Below the pieces are notes generated by a model, which worked only from the letters and a program-made list of their open reading frames with translations, was not told the origin of the DNA and searched no databases. Positions 6,236-15,387 of a stretch of DNA of 39,771 nucleotides are shown here, piece after piece. The position numbers and the translations under genes were made by a program. Every line of letters starts with the position of its first letter. Within the stretch, counting starts at the first letter, position 1. Source of the stretch: Prevotellaceae bacterium UBA1710 (GTDB taxonomy: Bacteria; Bacteroidota; Bacteroidia; Bacteroidales; Bacteroidaceae); contig DCJC01000017.1 in the NCBI GenBank assembly GCA_002317355.1, positions 58,954 to 98,724 of the forward strand, read 5' to 3'.

Positions 6236-8836
6236 ATGAAAAGATATTTTCTTGCGCTGCTTATTGCAGTTATTAGTTTTTCTACAGTATCAGCACAATC
6301 TATGACTGATGATCAGGTCATGCAGTTTGTACTTAAGGAGCATAGTGCAGGTACATCTCAGGCTCAGATTGTCACAAAACTCATGCAGAAAGGAGTAGAT
6401 ATCAATCAGATTCGTCGTATCAAGGCTAAATATGAGCGTCAGAGCAAGAATGGCGGTTTAGGACTTGTGAAGGATGAGACTGTTGGAAAGACAGAGGATG
6501 GTATGCGTGTAAACAATGGTGATACTAAAGAGTCATTGGCGCAGAAGAAACTGAATAGGAAGAATAAAAACAAGAATAAGAAGAATAGCAAGAATTATCG
6601 TGAAATTGACGAGAATAGTTCACATAGGGTAGGTGCTGTTCGTAATTCTAATGTCAAGAATGAGAATGGCATGTACGATGATGAGGATAACGAGTCCTTC
6701 GATGAAATGAATGGAGGAGTCCTTGATCTCCTTGGTGATGAATACCTTACTGAAGATTTTATGATGGAAGTAGATCCTACTTATTATCGTGGTCGTAAGG
6801 TGTTTGGTCGTGATATCTTCAACAAGGAAGACCTTACGTTTGAACCAGTTATGAATATTGCTACACCCCAGAACTATGTCGTAGGACCTGGTGATGAGGT
6901 GAAGGTTGATATCTATGGAGCTTCACAGAAATCATCTACTTATACGGTAAGTCCTGATGGTGATATTGTAATTGATGGTTATGGTCCTGTTAATCTTGCT
7001 GGATTAACGGTAAAACAAGCAAATGCACGCTTGCGTTCAACCGTAGGCTCACGTTTCAGCAGTAGTTCAATAAAATTGAGCCTTGGTCAGACTCGTACCA
7101 TCATGGTCAATGTTATGGGTGAGGTGCAGAATCCTGGTACTTATTCCCTTTCTGCTTTTGCAAGTGTATTCCATGCCCTTTATATGGCTGGTGGCGTGAG
7201 TGGTATAGGTACATTGCGTAATATCAAAGTTTTTCGTAATGGTAAGGAGGTAAGTACTGTTGACGTTTACGACTATATTCTCAATGGTAAACTATCTGGA
7301 AATATTCGTCTGCATGACAATGATGTCATCATGGTTGGTCCTTATGATTGTATTGTGGATATTGCTGGTAAGGTAAAGCGCCCTATGTATTATGAAATGA
7401 AGACGGGTGAGAGTGTTCAGACTCTTTTGAAGTATGCCGGAAACTTTGCTGGTGATGCCTATACGAAGTCTGTTCGTATTATTCGTAAGAATGGTAGCCG
7501 ATATGGTGTATTCAATGTGCAGGAATTTGATATGGCTTCTTTCCATGTGATGGATGGTGACTCTGTTACTGTTGATTCTATCATCCCTCGATACGAGAAT
7601 ATGGTTGAGGTGAAGGGGGCTGTGTTCCGTCCAGGCATGTATCAGTTGGGTGGAAATATCACTACCGTTCGTGCATTGATAGAGAATGCTGAAGGCCTTT
7701 TGGAGGATGCATTTACTGCTCGTGCTGTCATGCATAGAATGAATGAGGATAGAACCTTGAAGGTAATCAGTGTTGATGTAAAGGGAATCATTGATGGAAA
7801 TGTTGCTGACATTCCTCTGAAGAATGAGGATGTATTGTTCATCCCTTCAAAGTCAGAGAGACTAGAAAGTCGTACTATCACAATACATGGTGAAGTTCTT
7901 TATCCTGGAGTATATAAATATGCAGAGAATGAAACACTCGAGGATTTCGTACTACAGGCAGGTGGTTTGAAGGAGTCTGCCTCAACTGTCAAGGTGGATA
8001 TTTCTCGAAGGGTTTCAAACCGTACTGCTCTCACTCGTGATTCATTGATATCAAAGACATATAGTTTTGCCTTGAAGGATGGATTTGTAATTGATGGTAA
8101 GCCTGGCTTCGTTCTTGAGCCATACGATGAGGTATATGTAAGAAAGAGTCCAAGTTACAGCATTCAGCAGAATGTAAGCATTGAGGGTGAGGTAAACTTT
8201 CCTGGTACTTATGCCCTTGCTAAGCAAGAATCTCGTCTTTCTGACCTTGTAAAAGCTGCTGGCGGTACAAACAGACTTGCTTATGTAAAGGGCGCTCGTC
8301 TTGAACGTAAAATTACACCAGAAGAGCGAACACGTATGGAGCAGGTGCTGAAGATGGCACAGTCGCAGAGTGATGGTGAGGATACTATTGATGTTCGTAA
8401 ACTTGACTTGGGTGACACATATTATGTTGGTATTCAGCTCGATAAGGCAATTGAATCACCAGGTTCTGACTTTGATCTCACACTTCGTGAAAGCGATAGA
8501 ATCATTGTTCCTGAATATACCAATACAGTAAAGGTGAGCGGTAATGTTCTATATCCTAACACTATTGCCTATAAAAAGGGTAAGGGAGCTCGTTACTATG
8601 TGAACCAAGCTGGTGGTTGGGGCTCTCGTGCTAAGAAGGGCAGTACATACATCGTTCATATGAATGGTACGGTCAACCAGATGGGTAAGGGTGAGAAGCC
8701 AACACCAGGTTCTGAGGTTATTGTGCCAACCAAGCCTAAATCAGAGAACAACAAACTTTCTCAGTGGCTTGCCATAGGTACATCAACGGCTTCAATTGCT
8801 ACAATGGTAGCAACAATTGCCAATCTGATAAAGTAA
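6236..8836 (+). CDS. Polysaccharide export protein, Wza-like, with multiple SLBB domains
   Basis: An 866-residue protein, much longer than a typical Wza (about 380). It has a cleavable signal peptide (1-20, ending VSAQ) with no lipobox Cys. Then comes a charged Asn/Lys-rich region (about 95-160), the polysaccharide export domain (about 210-285, starting PQNYVVGPGDEVKVDIYG), and six SLBB-like repeats starting near 285, 371, 455, 546, 646 and 765, each with a GxVxxPGxY-like signature. It ends in a hydrophobic helix (about 845-866). The family forms the outer-membrane/periplasmic exit channel for capsule or EPS. It is the first gene of the operon, with the promoter at 6117. Confidence 0.93.
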   Translation: MKRYFLALLIAVISFSTVSAQSMTDDQVMQFVLKEHSAGTSQAQIVTKLMQKGVDINQIRRIKAKYERQSKNGGLGLVKDETVGKTEDGMRVNNGDTKESLAQKKLNRKNKNKNKKNSKNYREIDENSSHRVGAVRNSNVKNENGMYDDEDNESFDEMNGGVLDLLGDEYLTEDFMMEVDPTYYRGRKVFGRDIFNKEDLTFEPVMNIATPQNYVVGPGDEVKVDIYGASQKSSTYTVSPDGDIVIDGYGPVNLAGLTVKQANARLRSTVGSRFSSSSIKLSLGQTRTIMVNVMGEVQNPGTYSLSAFASVFHALYMAGGVSGIGTLRNIKVFRNGKEVSTVDVYDYILNGKLSGNIRLHDNDVIMVGPYDCIVDIAGKVKRPMYYEMKTGESVQTLLKYAGNFAGDAYTKSVRIIRKNGSRYGVFNVQEFDMASFHVMDGDSVTVDSIIPRYENMVEVKGAVFRPGMYQLGGNITTVRALIENAEGLLEDAFTARAVMHRMNEDRTLKVISVDVKGIIDGNVADIPLKNEDVLFIPSKSERLESRTITIHGEVLYPGVYKYAENETLEDFVLQAGGLKESASTVKVDISRRVSNRTALTRDSLISKTYSFALKDGFVIDGKPGFVLEPYDEVYVRKSPSYSIQQNVSIEGEVNFPGTYALAKQESRLSDLVKAAGGTNRLAYVKGARLERKITPEERTRMEQVLKMAQSQSDGEDTIDVRKLDLGDTYYVGIQLDKAIESPGSDFDLTLRESDRIIVPEYTNTVKVSGNVLYPNTIAYKKGKGARYYVNQAGGWGSRAKKGSTYIVHMNGTVNQMGKGEKPTPGSEVIVPTKPKSENNKLSQWLAIGTSTASIATMVATIANLIK

Positions 8837-8868
8837 GCTAACGATATTAATGTGATTTAAATACTTAG

Positions 8869-10431
8869 ATGAAAAATAATATTTTTGTCCTATTGTGTTT
8901 ATGTGCTTCCCCAGCATTTGCACAGGACAATACAGAAGATTCCCTTTCCATAAATTTGGAGATGCAGGGATCTTTCAGTAACTCAAATACACCTCTTTGG
9001 CTTAATGCCAATAAATATGGACTTAGTAGTCTGTCTTCTTCCAATGGATATTTCCGTGGAATGGCAACATACAATAAGCGCCTCTTTGATGGCGAATTTG
9101 ATGTTCAGGTGGGAGCAGACGTTGCAATTCCTATTGGTTATAAGCTTCCGGGAGGCAATTCTGACTATACAAGAAACTTCATTATTCAGCAGGCGTATGT
9201 TGCTGGTAGTTGGAAATATGGAACATTGACTGTTGGAGCAAAGCAGCAGCCAATTGAATTGAAGAACAATGAACTTTCTTCTGGTTCTCAGACCTTAGGC
9301 ATCAATGCCACACCGATACCTCAGGTACGTCTTGGCTTGAATCGTTATTGGAATATTCCTTTTACCCAGGAATGGCTCGCAATAAAGGGTCATGTAGCGT
9401 ATGGTATGATGATGGATGCGCCTTGGGAGACGGTAGCTGCTAAAGGAACGAAAAATAAATACAATCGCTATACACGTTATCATGAGAAGGCTGGCTATCT
9501 TCGTATTGGTAATGAAGAAAAATTTCCTCTTTCTCTGACTCTTGGTCTTGAGATGGGAGCACAGTTTGGTGGTAGTGTATATAACTGGATCGGTAATGAC
9601 TGGGAATCCTATCGAGGTGGTAATGTGAAGTTTGATAGTTCACTGAAAAACTACTGGCATGTATTATTCCCATTCGGAGGTAGTGATTCTGAAAGTATTG
9701 CTTACTCCAATTCTGATGGAAATATCCTTGGCAGTTGGGTAGCGCGTCTTAACTGGAATGATGAGAATATAGAGGTTGGTGCGTATTTTGACCATTTCTT
9801 TGAGGATCACTCAGGCTTGTTCCTCCTTGATTATGATGGTTATGGATCTGGGGATCAATGGAACACAAAGGTTGATAATCGCTACTTCAAGTATGATTTG
9901 AAAGATGCCCTTGTTGGTATTGATGTCAAGTTGAAGAATTTCACATACGTCAATCAGGCTGTAGTTGAGTATATCAATACACGTTATCAGTCAGGACCTG
10001 TCTATCATGACCATACAGAGGCGTTCTCTTCTCATATTTCAGGTCGTGACAACTATTACAACAATTCTGAATTCTCTGGATGGCAGCATTGGGGACAGGT
10101 TATAGGAAATCCATTATTTACCTCTCCAATATACAATAATGATGGCAGCATTGAGGTGAAGAACAACCGTTTCAATGCTTGGCATTTTGCTTTGGCTGGT
10201 GATCCGTTTGAAGGCTTGCATTATCGTGCTATGCTTACATGGGAAAAAGGTCTTGGTACTTATGATTTCCCATATCTCAATCCAAAGGAAAATACCAGCA
10301 TCCTTTTAGAAGCTATGTATAGAATGCCTGGTACAAGATTCACTTATACTCTGGCATTTGGAGCTGATTTTGGTGAATTACTTGGTGACAACACTGGTAT
10401 GCAGATGACTGTTAAATATAATATTAGATGA
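8869..10431 (+). CDS. Capsule assembly protein, Wzi family
   Basis: A 520-residue outer-membrane beta-barrel protein. The signal peptide (1-18, PAFAQ) is followed by aromatic-rich alternating strands, with the Wzi-like start LEMQGSFSNSNTPLWLNANKYG (given here only as the region at about residues 31-52). The C-terminus MTVKYNIR resembles a barrel end strand. Wzi proteins sit at the outer surface and help hold or shape the exported polysaccharide. The gene lies 32 nt behind the export gene and overlaps the next gene by ATGA, so all three are probably made from one transcript. Confidence 0.9.
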   Translation: MKNNIFVLLCLCASPAFAQDNTEDSLSINLEMQGSFSNSNTPLWLNANKYGLSSLSSSNGYFRGMATYNKRLFDGEFDVQVGADVAIPIGYKLPGGNSDYTRNFIIQQAYVAGSWKYGTLTVGAKQQPIELKNNELSSGSQTLGINATPIPQVRLGLNRYWNIPFTQEWLAIKGHVAYGMMMDAPWETVAAKGTKNKYNRYTRYHEKAGYLRIGNEEKFPLSLTLGLEMGAQFGGSVYNWIGNDWESYRGGNVKFDSSLKNYWHVLFPFGGSDSESIAYSNSDGNILGSWVARLNWNDENIEVGAYFDHFFEDHSGLFLLDYDGYGSGDQWNTKVDNRYFKYDLKDALVGIDVKLKNFTYVNQAVVEYINTRYQSGPVYHDHTEAFSSHISGRDNYYNNSEFSGWQHWGQVIGNPLFTSPIYNNDGSIEVKNNRFNAWHFALAGDPFEGLHYRAMLTWEKGLGTYDFPYLNPKENTSILLEAMYRMPGTRFTYTLAFGADFGELLGDNTGMQMTVKYNIR

Positions 10432-10865
10432 AGAAGATAATATATATAATTATACTTTCTGGGCTTTTTATTGCTTGTGATACAATATCGTCGGATAATG
10501 GCGAGTTGGATGGAATGTGGTATCTCACAAAGGTCGATACTCTATCCAATGGTCATTCTGCAGATTATAGAAGTCAGAAGATATTCTGGTCTTTTCAGGG
10601 AACTCTGGCTCAGTTTAATTGCTCTGATGCCTCAGGACAATTCTATATGAGCTATTTCTCTTGTACAGGATCTAATCTCAAATTTCAAGATGTATTTTTT
10701 TATGACAGAATCAATGGTGACCGCATAATAGATACCAATACTCTTTATGAGGTACAAAGGTTCGGTATAAACAATCTTAATGAGGATTATGCAATCAAGA
10801 GCATGGATAATTCTAATATGATTCTGCAGAATGATGAATTATGTCTTCATTTTGAAAAATATTAA
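10428..10865 (+). CDS. Small lipoprotein, lipocalin-like
   Basis: A 145-residue protein with a lipoprotein signal (MKKIIYIIILSGLFIAC, Cys 17). The short mature part begins with a GELDGMWYLTKVDT segment, a pattern seen in small lipocalin-like/DUF domains of Bacteroidota. Its start overlaps the wzi stop (ATGA at 10428-10431). Position suggests an envelope accessory of polysaccharide export; the exact role is unknown and the lipocalin assignment is tentative. Confidence 0.82.
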   Translation: MKKIIYIIILSGLFIACDTISSDNGELDGMWYLTKVDTLSNGHSADYRSQKIFWSFQGTLAQFNCSDASGQFYMSYFSCTGSNLKFQDVFFYDRINGDRIIDTNTLYEVQRFGINNLNEDYAIKSMDNSNMILQNDELCLHFEKY

Positions 10866-10904
10866 TGGGGCTAACTATTTTGAAATCGGAAAAATATCAG
10901 TGAT

Positions 10905-11969
10905 ATGGAGAAAACGAATGAGAAATCAGTGATTGATATTAAGGAAATGATGAAGACCGTCCTTGCAAGGAAGAAAAGATTCTTCATGGTTTGGGGCGTT
11001 GTTTTTGTCCTTTCATGTATTTGGATTTTCCCTCAGCCAAGATACTATAATTGTAGTGTAGCCATAGCACCAGAATCTGCGGATGCTTCTGCTAGTGGTG
11101 GTCTTGCTTCGCTTGCATCAAGTTTTGGCGTTAACATAGGAAATCTATCATCTTCCGATGCCATATTTCCAGAATTGTATCCTGATTTGTTTGAGTCAAA
11201 TGACTTTCTTGTTGATTTACTTGATATTAAGGTAACAACCAAGGATAATGATTTGACTACAGATTACTACGATTATCTGAAGAACCATCAGAAAGAAAAT
11301 GTCTTATTGATGCCATTCGTTTGGATGAGAGATGCAATCGGAGGATTGTTTCAGAAAGAGGAAAAACCTATAAAGGGAACAAATGGCAAGAGATTCAATC
11401 CTTTCCATCTAACTTATGAGGTAGATGGCATTCTTAAGAAGGTTACCAAAAAGATTGATTGTAATTTCAGTAAGACTACGGGAGTCGTAACCATTTCTGT
11501 TCAGGATCAAGATCCTGTCGTATGTGCATTGCTTGCTGATAGTGTAAAGGAACATCTGCAGAAATTCATTACAGCCTATAGAACAAAGAAAGCCCGTGTT
11601 GACTATGAACATTATAAACAGCTGACTATAGATGCCAAGGAGCAATATGAAAAGGCTCGTCAGGCTTATGGTCGCTATTCCGACTCAAATATGGAGGTTG
11701 TTCTTGAGAGCGTAAGGGCAAAACAGGAAGATCTGGAGAATGAGATGCAGCTTAAATATAATGTCTATACTGCTATGAATACGCGTCTTGAAGCTGCATT
11801 GGCTAAAGTACAGGAGAAAACACCTGCATTTACAACATTGAAGTGTGCTTCCGTTCCTGTCAAGCCTGCAGGTCCTAAGAGAGTCATATTTATTGTTGCA
11901 ATGCTTATTCTGTCAACTATCGTGACATTCTGCCACATGTTCCGCAAAGAACTTATGGAATGGTTCTAA
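10905..11969 (+). CDS. Wzz-like chain-length determinant (polysaccharide co-polymerase)
   Basis: A 354-residue inner-membrane protein with two membrane helices, about 25-47 and 328-345. A large periplasmic part between them includes a predicted coiled coil (about 225-290, rich in K, E, Q and A). The segment PQPRYYNCSVAIAPES and a Pro-rich VPVKPAGPKR stretch just before the second helix are typical of Wzz/GumC proteins. These set polymer length together with the Wzy polymerase. The cytoplasmic tail after helix 2 is only about ten residues, so there is no fused tyrosine kinase domain and none encoded nearby. Confidence 0.9.
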   Translation: MEKTNEKSVIDIKEMMKTVLARKKRFFMVWGVVFVLSCIWIFPQPRYYNCSVAIAPESADASASGGLASLASSFGVNIGNLSSSDAIFPELYPDLFESNDFLVDLLDIKVTTKDNDLTTDYYDYLKNHQKENVLLMPFVWMRDAIGGLFQKEEKPIKGTNGKRFNPFHLTYEVDGILKKVTKKIDCNFSKTTGVVTISVQDQDPVVCALLADSVKEHLQKFITAYRTKKARVDYEHYKQLTIDAKEQYEKARQAYGRYSDSNMEVVLESVRAKQEDLENEMQLKYNVYTAMNTRLEAALAKVQEKTPAFTTLKCASVPVKPAGPKRVIFIVAMLILSTIVTFCHMFRKELMEWF

Positions 11970-11980
11970 GTTTTTGATTA

Positions 11981-13198
11981 ATGACAATAGTATATTTCAT
12001 ATTCCTTTTGTTGGCCGCATATTGTTCATTTAAATATGATGGTATAGTAGATGAGAATTCGAAGAAGAACCATAGATTTTGGCTCTTGTGTATGATGCTC
12101 ATTTTTATATCAGGTATGAGCTATGGCCTTGGAGGAGACAAATTCCAGTATATGCTGGAGTTTGAAAGCTATCCAAGGGATTTTGGTCAACTCCGTCAGC
12201 AAATCGTCTTGGGCTTTATTCTTAGAAGCCAGATGCCTGGATGGGTGATAATGAATATGCTATGTAAAACAATCTTTGATTCGTTCTATGCAGTTCAGTT
12301 TGTAGAGGCAATATGTATCAACGTCAGTATCTGCTGTTTCGTTAGGAATTATACGAAGCATTATTTCCTGTTCCTGATTATATATTTTGTTTCGTTCACA
12401 TATTTCATGTTCAATACAGACGTTATGCGTGAAGCAATGTCTATGTCGTTCATGTTATTTGCGTTTACTGCATATCTGAAAGGACAGAAGGTAAGATTCT
12501 ATCTGCTGATATTAGCGGCTTTGATGTTCCATTTCACTGCTATTGTTGCATTGTTGTTCCCATTTGTCAGAATTAAGTATAGTCACTATATGTTTTATGT
12601 GGCATTCGGAACTGCTTTCGCTTTGTGGATTGGAAGTGATATATTGATAACGCATGTATTGTCCAGACTTGGTGGAACGGGAAACTTGATTAATAAGATA
12701 TTCATGTATTCCATTCAGGCAAGTACTATATTTGGTTTCCTTCGAAGTGCGATTTCATATATAGTATTCCCGTTTATAACAATGTACTATTCCATAAAGT
12801 GGGAAGAGGACGAGGAACTTGCAGAAAAGAAGAGAAAGTTCTATTCATTTCAGATTCCATTAGCAATAGTTGCATCTGCCTTTGTAGGTCTGACTCGAGT
12901 TCAAAACTCCGCTCATATTATCTATCTGGTAATGTTGACCGATTTCGTGTATCTTCTTTTCAGGAAAAAAAGAGATCACCAAGGTTTGCGATTTTTTAAT
13001 ACTATCGGAATCTTTGTCTTTTTCATTTGGCAGTATTCATCTTACTGGCCTAAGACTGGAATGTATTATTTCCAGCTATGGTTCCCATATACCACTGGTC
13101 TTGACGAGTACAGGGATGTGGAGTTTAGGGAAATGGGGCATAATGAAGTCTTGAATCCTGATAAGGATGATAAGAGTCGAAGAGATGTAAATTTCTAA
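11981..13198 (+). CDS. EpsG-like polysaccharide polymerase (Wzy role)
   Basis: A 405-residue polytopic membrane protein with about ten hydrophobic segments. The opening MTIVYFIFLLLAAYCSF, the early GGDKFQYMLEFE motif and the NTDVMREAMSMSFMLFAF segment fit the EpsG family (PF14897), which polymerises lipid-linked repeat units in the periplasm. It follows the Wzz-like gene by 11 nt. Its TAA overlaps the next ATG (TAATG), coupling it to the flippase gene. EpsG and Wzy families are hard to separate by eye; the polymerase role is well supported by context. Confidence 0.87.
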   Translation: MTIVYFIFLLLAAYCSFKYDGIVDENSKKNHRFWLLCMMLIFISGMSYGLGGDKFQYMLEFESYPRDFGQLRQQIVLGFILRSQMPGWVIMNMLCKTIFDSFYAVQFVEAICINVSICCFVRNYTKHYFLFLIIYFVSFTYFMFNTDVMREAMSMSFMLFAFTAYLKGQKVRFYLLILAALMFHFTAIVALLFPFVRIKYSHYMFYVAFGTAFALWIGSDILITHVLSRLGGTGNLINKIFMYSIQASTIFGFLRSAISYIVFPFITMYYSIKWEEDEELAEKKRKFYSFQIPLAIVASAFVGLTRVQNSAHIIYLVMLTDFVYLLFRKKRDHQGLRFFNTIGIFVFFIWQYSSYWPKTGMYYFQLWFPYTTGLDEYRDVEFREMGHNEVLNPDKDDKSRRDVNF

Positions 13199-14529
13199 TG
13201 AACATAAATATTAAGCATTTTTTACGAAGTAATAATTCAAGGACTGAACGCATAAGGAAAAACGTTGCGGCTTCATTCGTTATTAAGGGATGGGCGGGAG
13301 TTGTCCAGCTTCTACTCGTTCCTGTGACACTTCTTTGTCTTGGAGTCTATAATAACGGACTTTGGATGATCGTAGTGTCATTATTGCTATGGATTGACAA
13401 TATGGATCTTGGCATGGGCAATGGCTTACGAAATAAGGTCGCTGAGTATATGGCAAAAAATGAGATTGAAAAGACTCGTTGCTGCATATCTACAGCTTTT
13501 TTCTCTATCCTCATTCTCATGTTCGCCATTGCTATTGTCATCTCTGTGATAATATGTTTTGTGGATATAAATACACTTCTGAATATTGATACACATTATT
13601 GTCGGGAGTTCAAGGATATTCTTGTTCTTTCGTTCTTTGTCACTTGTATGACTTTTGTCTTCAAGCTCTCAGGAAATGTGTATCTTGCATTACAGTTGCC
13701 TGCGATAAATAATGCCATTGTGGTGACAGGACAGACTGCAGTGTTGTTTGGGATGTATTTATTGTGGCTTTTGGGAATATCGAGCCTTTGGGTAGTAGCA
13801 ATAGTTTATACGGTAGTGCCATTATTGACAAATATTATTGCGTTCTATATAACATTCTGGCATAAATATCCTCATCTTAAGCCCTCGTTACAAGGTTTCA
13901 GAAAATATGAGGTCGGTGATATATTGAAATTGGGCAGTAAGTTTTTCTTGTTGCAGGTATCAAGTATTGTCATATTCATGTCAACGAATCTTATTATTTC
14001 AGCTCTTTACACTCCTGAGCATGTAACTCCTTATCAGGTGGCATATCGTCTGTTTACTTTCTTGTTGTCATTGTTTATGGTTGTACTTACACCATTCTGG
14101 TCTTCAACTACAGATGCCTACAACCGTCATGACTATGAATGGATTATCCAGTCGCAGAAACGATTGCTCAAATTGTTATACTTGATAGGTATATGTCTTG
14201 TTGTCGTTGTACTTCTGAGTAACTATATTTATTCTGTATGGGTAGGCGATAAGGTTGAAGTCCCAATGTCTTTGTCGGTATGTATGGCAATATATACTTA
14301 TGAGTTGATATTCAGCCAGACATATTCATACTTCCTTAATGGAATTGGAGCATTGAGAATCCAGCTGTGGTTTACGATATTTGCTGCTGTTGTTGTTGTC
14401 CCATTGGCTGTTTTCATGGGAAAAACGTTGGGACTTGATGGAATTTGCATCGCACTTATCATCGTCAATCTCCCGGGTGCAATAGCGAATAAGTACAAAT
14501 TCGACAAGGTTTTTAGAAGTAAAATGTAG
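13198..14529 (+). CDS. Wzx-like oligosaccharide flippase
   Basis: A 443-residue inner-membrane protein with about 12-14 hydrophobic segments and a basic amphipathic N-terminus (RTERIRKNVAASFVIKGWAG). It fits the polysaccharide-biosynthesis (MATE-like/Wzx) flippase superfamily that moves undecaprenyl-linked repeat units across the membrane. It starts in the TAATG overlap with the polymerase gene, and the GT2 gene begins 5 nt after its stop. Together with the Wzy- and Wzz-like genes it defines a Wzx/Wzy-dependent pathway. Confidence 0.9.
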   Translation: MNINIKHFLRSNNSRTERIRKNVAASFVIKGWAGVVQLLLVPVTLLCLGVYNNGLWMIVVSLLLWIDNMDLGMGNGLRNKVAEYMAKNEIEKTRCCISTAFFSILILMFAIAIVISVIICFVDINTLLNIDTHYCREFKDILVLSFFVTCMTFVFKLSGNVYLALQLPAINNAIVVTGQTAVLFGMYLLWLLGISSLWVVAIVYTVVPLLTNIIAFYITFWHKYPHLKPSLQGFRKYEVGDILKLGSKFFLLQVSSIVIFMSTNLIISALYTPEHVTPYQVAYRLFTFLLSLFMVVLTPFWSSTTDAYNRHDYEWIIQSQKRLLKLLYLIGICLVVVVLLSNYIYSVWVGDKVEVPMSLSVCMAIYTYELIFSQTYSYFLNGIGALRIQLWFTIFAAVVVVPLAVFMGKTLGLDGICIALIIVNLPGAIANKYKFDKVFRSKM

Positions 14530-14534
14530 CTCAT

Positions 14535-15383
14535 ATGGATGAAAAAGTCAACATAGCCATATTGATGGCAACATACAATAGTGACAGGTATATCATTCAG
14601 CAACTGGACTCTATATTGCAGCAGACATATACCCGATGGCATCTGTATATTCATGATGATGGTTCTGCTGACAAGACTCTGCAGATATTGTCACAATATG
14701 CTGAGGCCAATCCCGAAAGGATTACCATACTCGATTATCCGAGTCAGGGAAATGCCTATGCCAATTTCATGAGTCTGCTGTCGAGAGTGGATGCTCCGCT
14801 CTATATGTTTACCGATCATGATGATGTGTGGCATACGGATAAGGTAGCCAAGAGCCATGAGGCCTACGAACGCCAGAAGGCGTTGACTCCCGATAAGCCT
14901 GTGATAGTCCATACCGACCTCTGTGTGGTTGATGAAGACTTGAATGTCATCAATCCTTCATTCTGGAAGATGGCGGGCATCCATCCTGAGATGTTCAGGA
15001 GGCAGGGAAGTCGTATCTCCAATATTGTAACGGGCTGTACGATGCTTTTCGACAGCCAGGCCCGACTTTCAGCCCTCAACAGAGCGCCATACGGTTCACC
15101 TTTGCATGATGAGTGGATAACCGTGTGTGCCTGCTCTGATGGTGGGGTAGTGGTTCCTGTCCATGAGTCATTGATTGACTACCGTCAGCATGGCGACAAT
15201 ACGCTTGGAGCTGAGGCTTGCTGCAATACGAAGACAGGTTCGTTCTATGTCTCACATGTGTTTTCGCTTCTGAAGGAAAACATTGAGAACTACAAGACAT
15301 TAAGAAGTGCAGGCTATGGTTCTTATATGAAGTATATCTTCAATAAGGTCCGTAATTTCATTTACTATCACATAAAATACTAA
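14535..15383 (+). CDS. Family 2 glycosyltransferase
   Basis: A 282-residue cytoplasmic GT-A enzyme. IAILMATYNSDRYIIQQLDSIL opens the nucleotide-binding fold (about residues 7-28). HDDGSADKT (about 40-48) and the FTDHDDVW metal-binding motif (about 92-99) are typical of the rhamnosyltransferase-like GT2 group. It adds a sugar to the growing repeat unit; donor and linkage cannot be read from sequence. The DNA from about here to 17.5 kb looks richer in G+C at third codon positions than the genes just upstream. Confidence 0.92.
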   Translation: MDEKVNIAILMATYNSDRYIIQQLDSILQQTYTRWHLYIHDDGSADKTLQILSQYAEANPERITILDYPSQGNAYANFMSLLSRVDAPLYMFTDHDDVWHTDKVAKSHEAYERQKALTPDKPVIVHTDLCVVDEDLNVINPSFWKMAGIHPEMFRRQGSRISNIVTGCTMLFDSQARLSALNRAPYGSPLHDEWITVCACSDGGVVVPVHESLIDYRQHGDNTLGAEACCNTKTGSFYVSHVFSLLKENIENYKTLRSAGYGSYMKYIFNKVRNFIYYHIKY

Positions 15384-15387
15384 GTGC

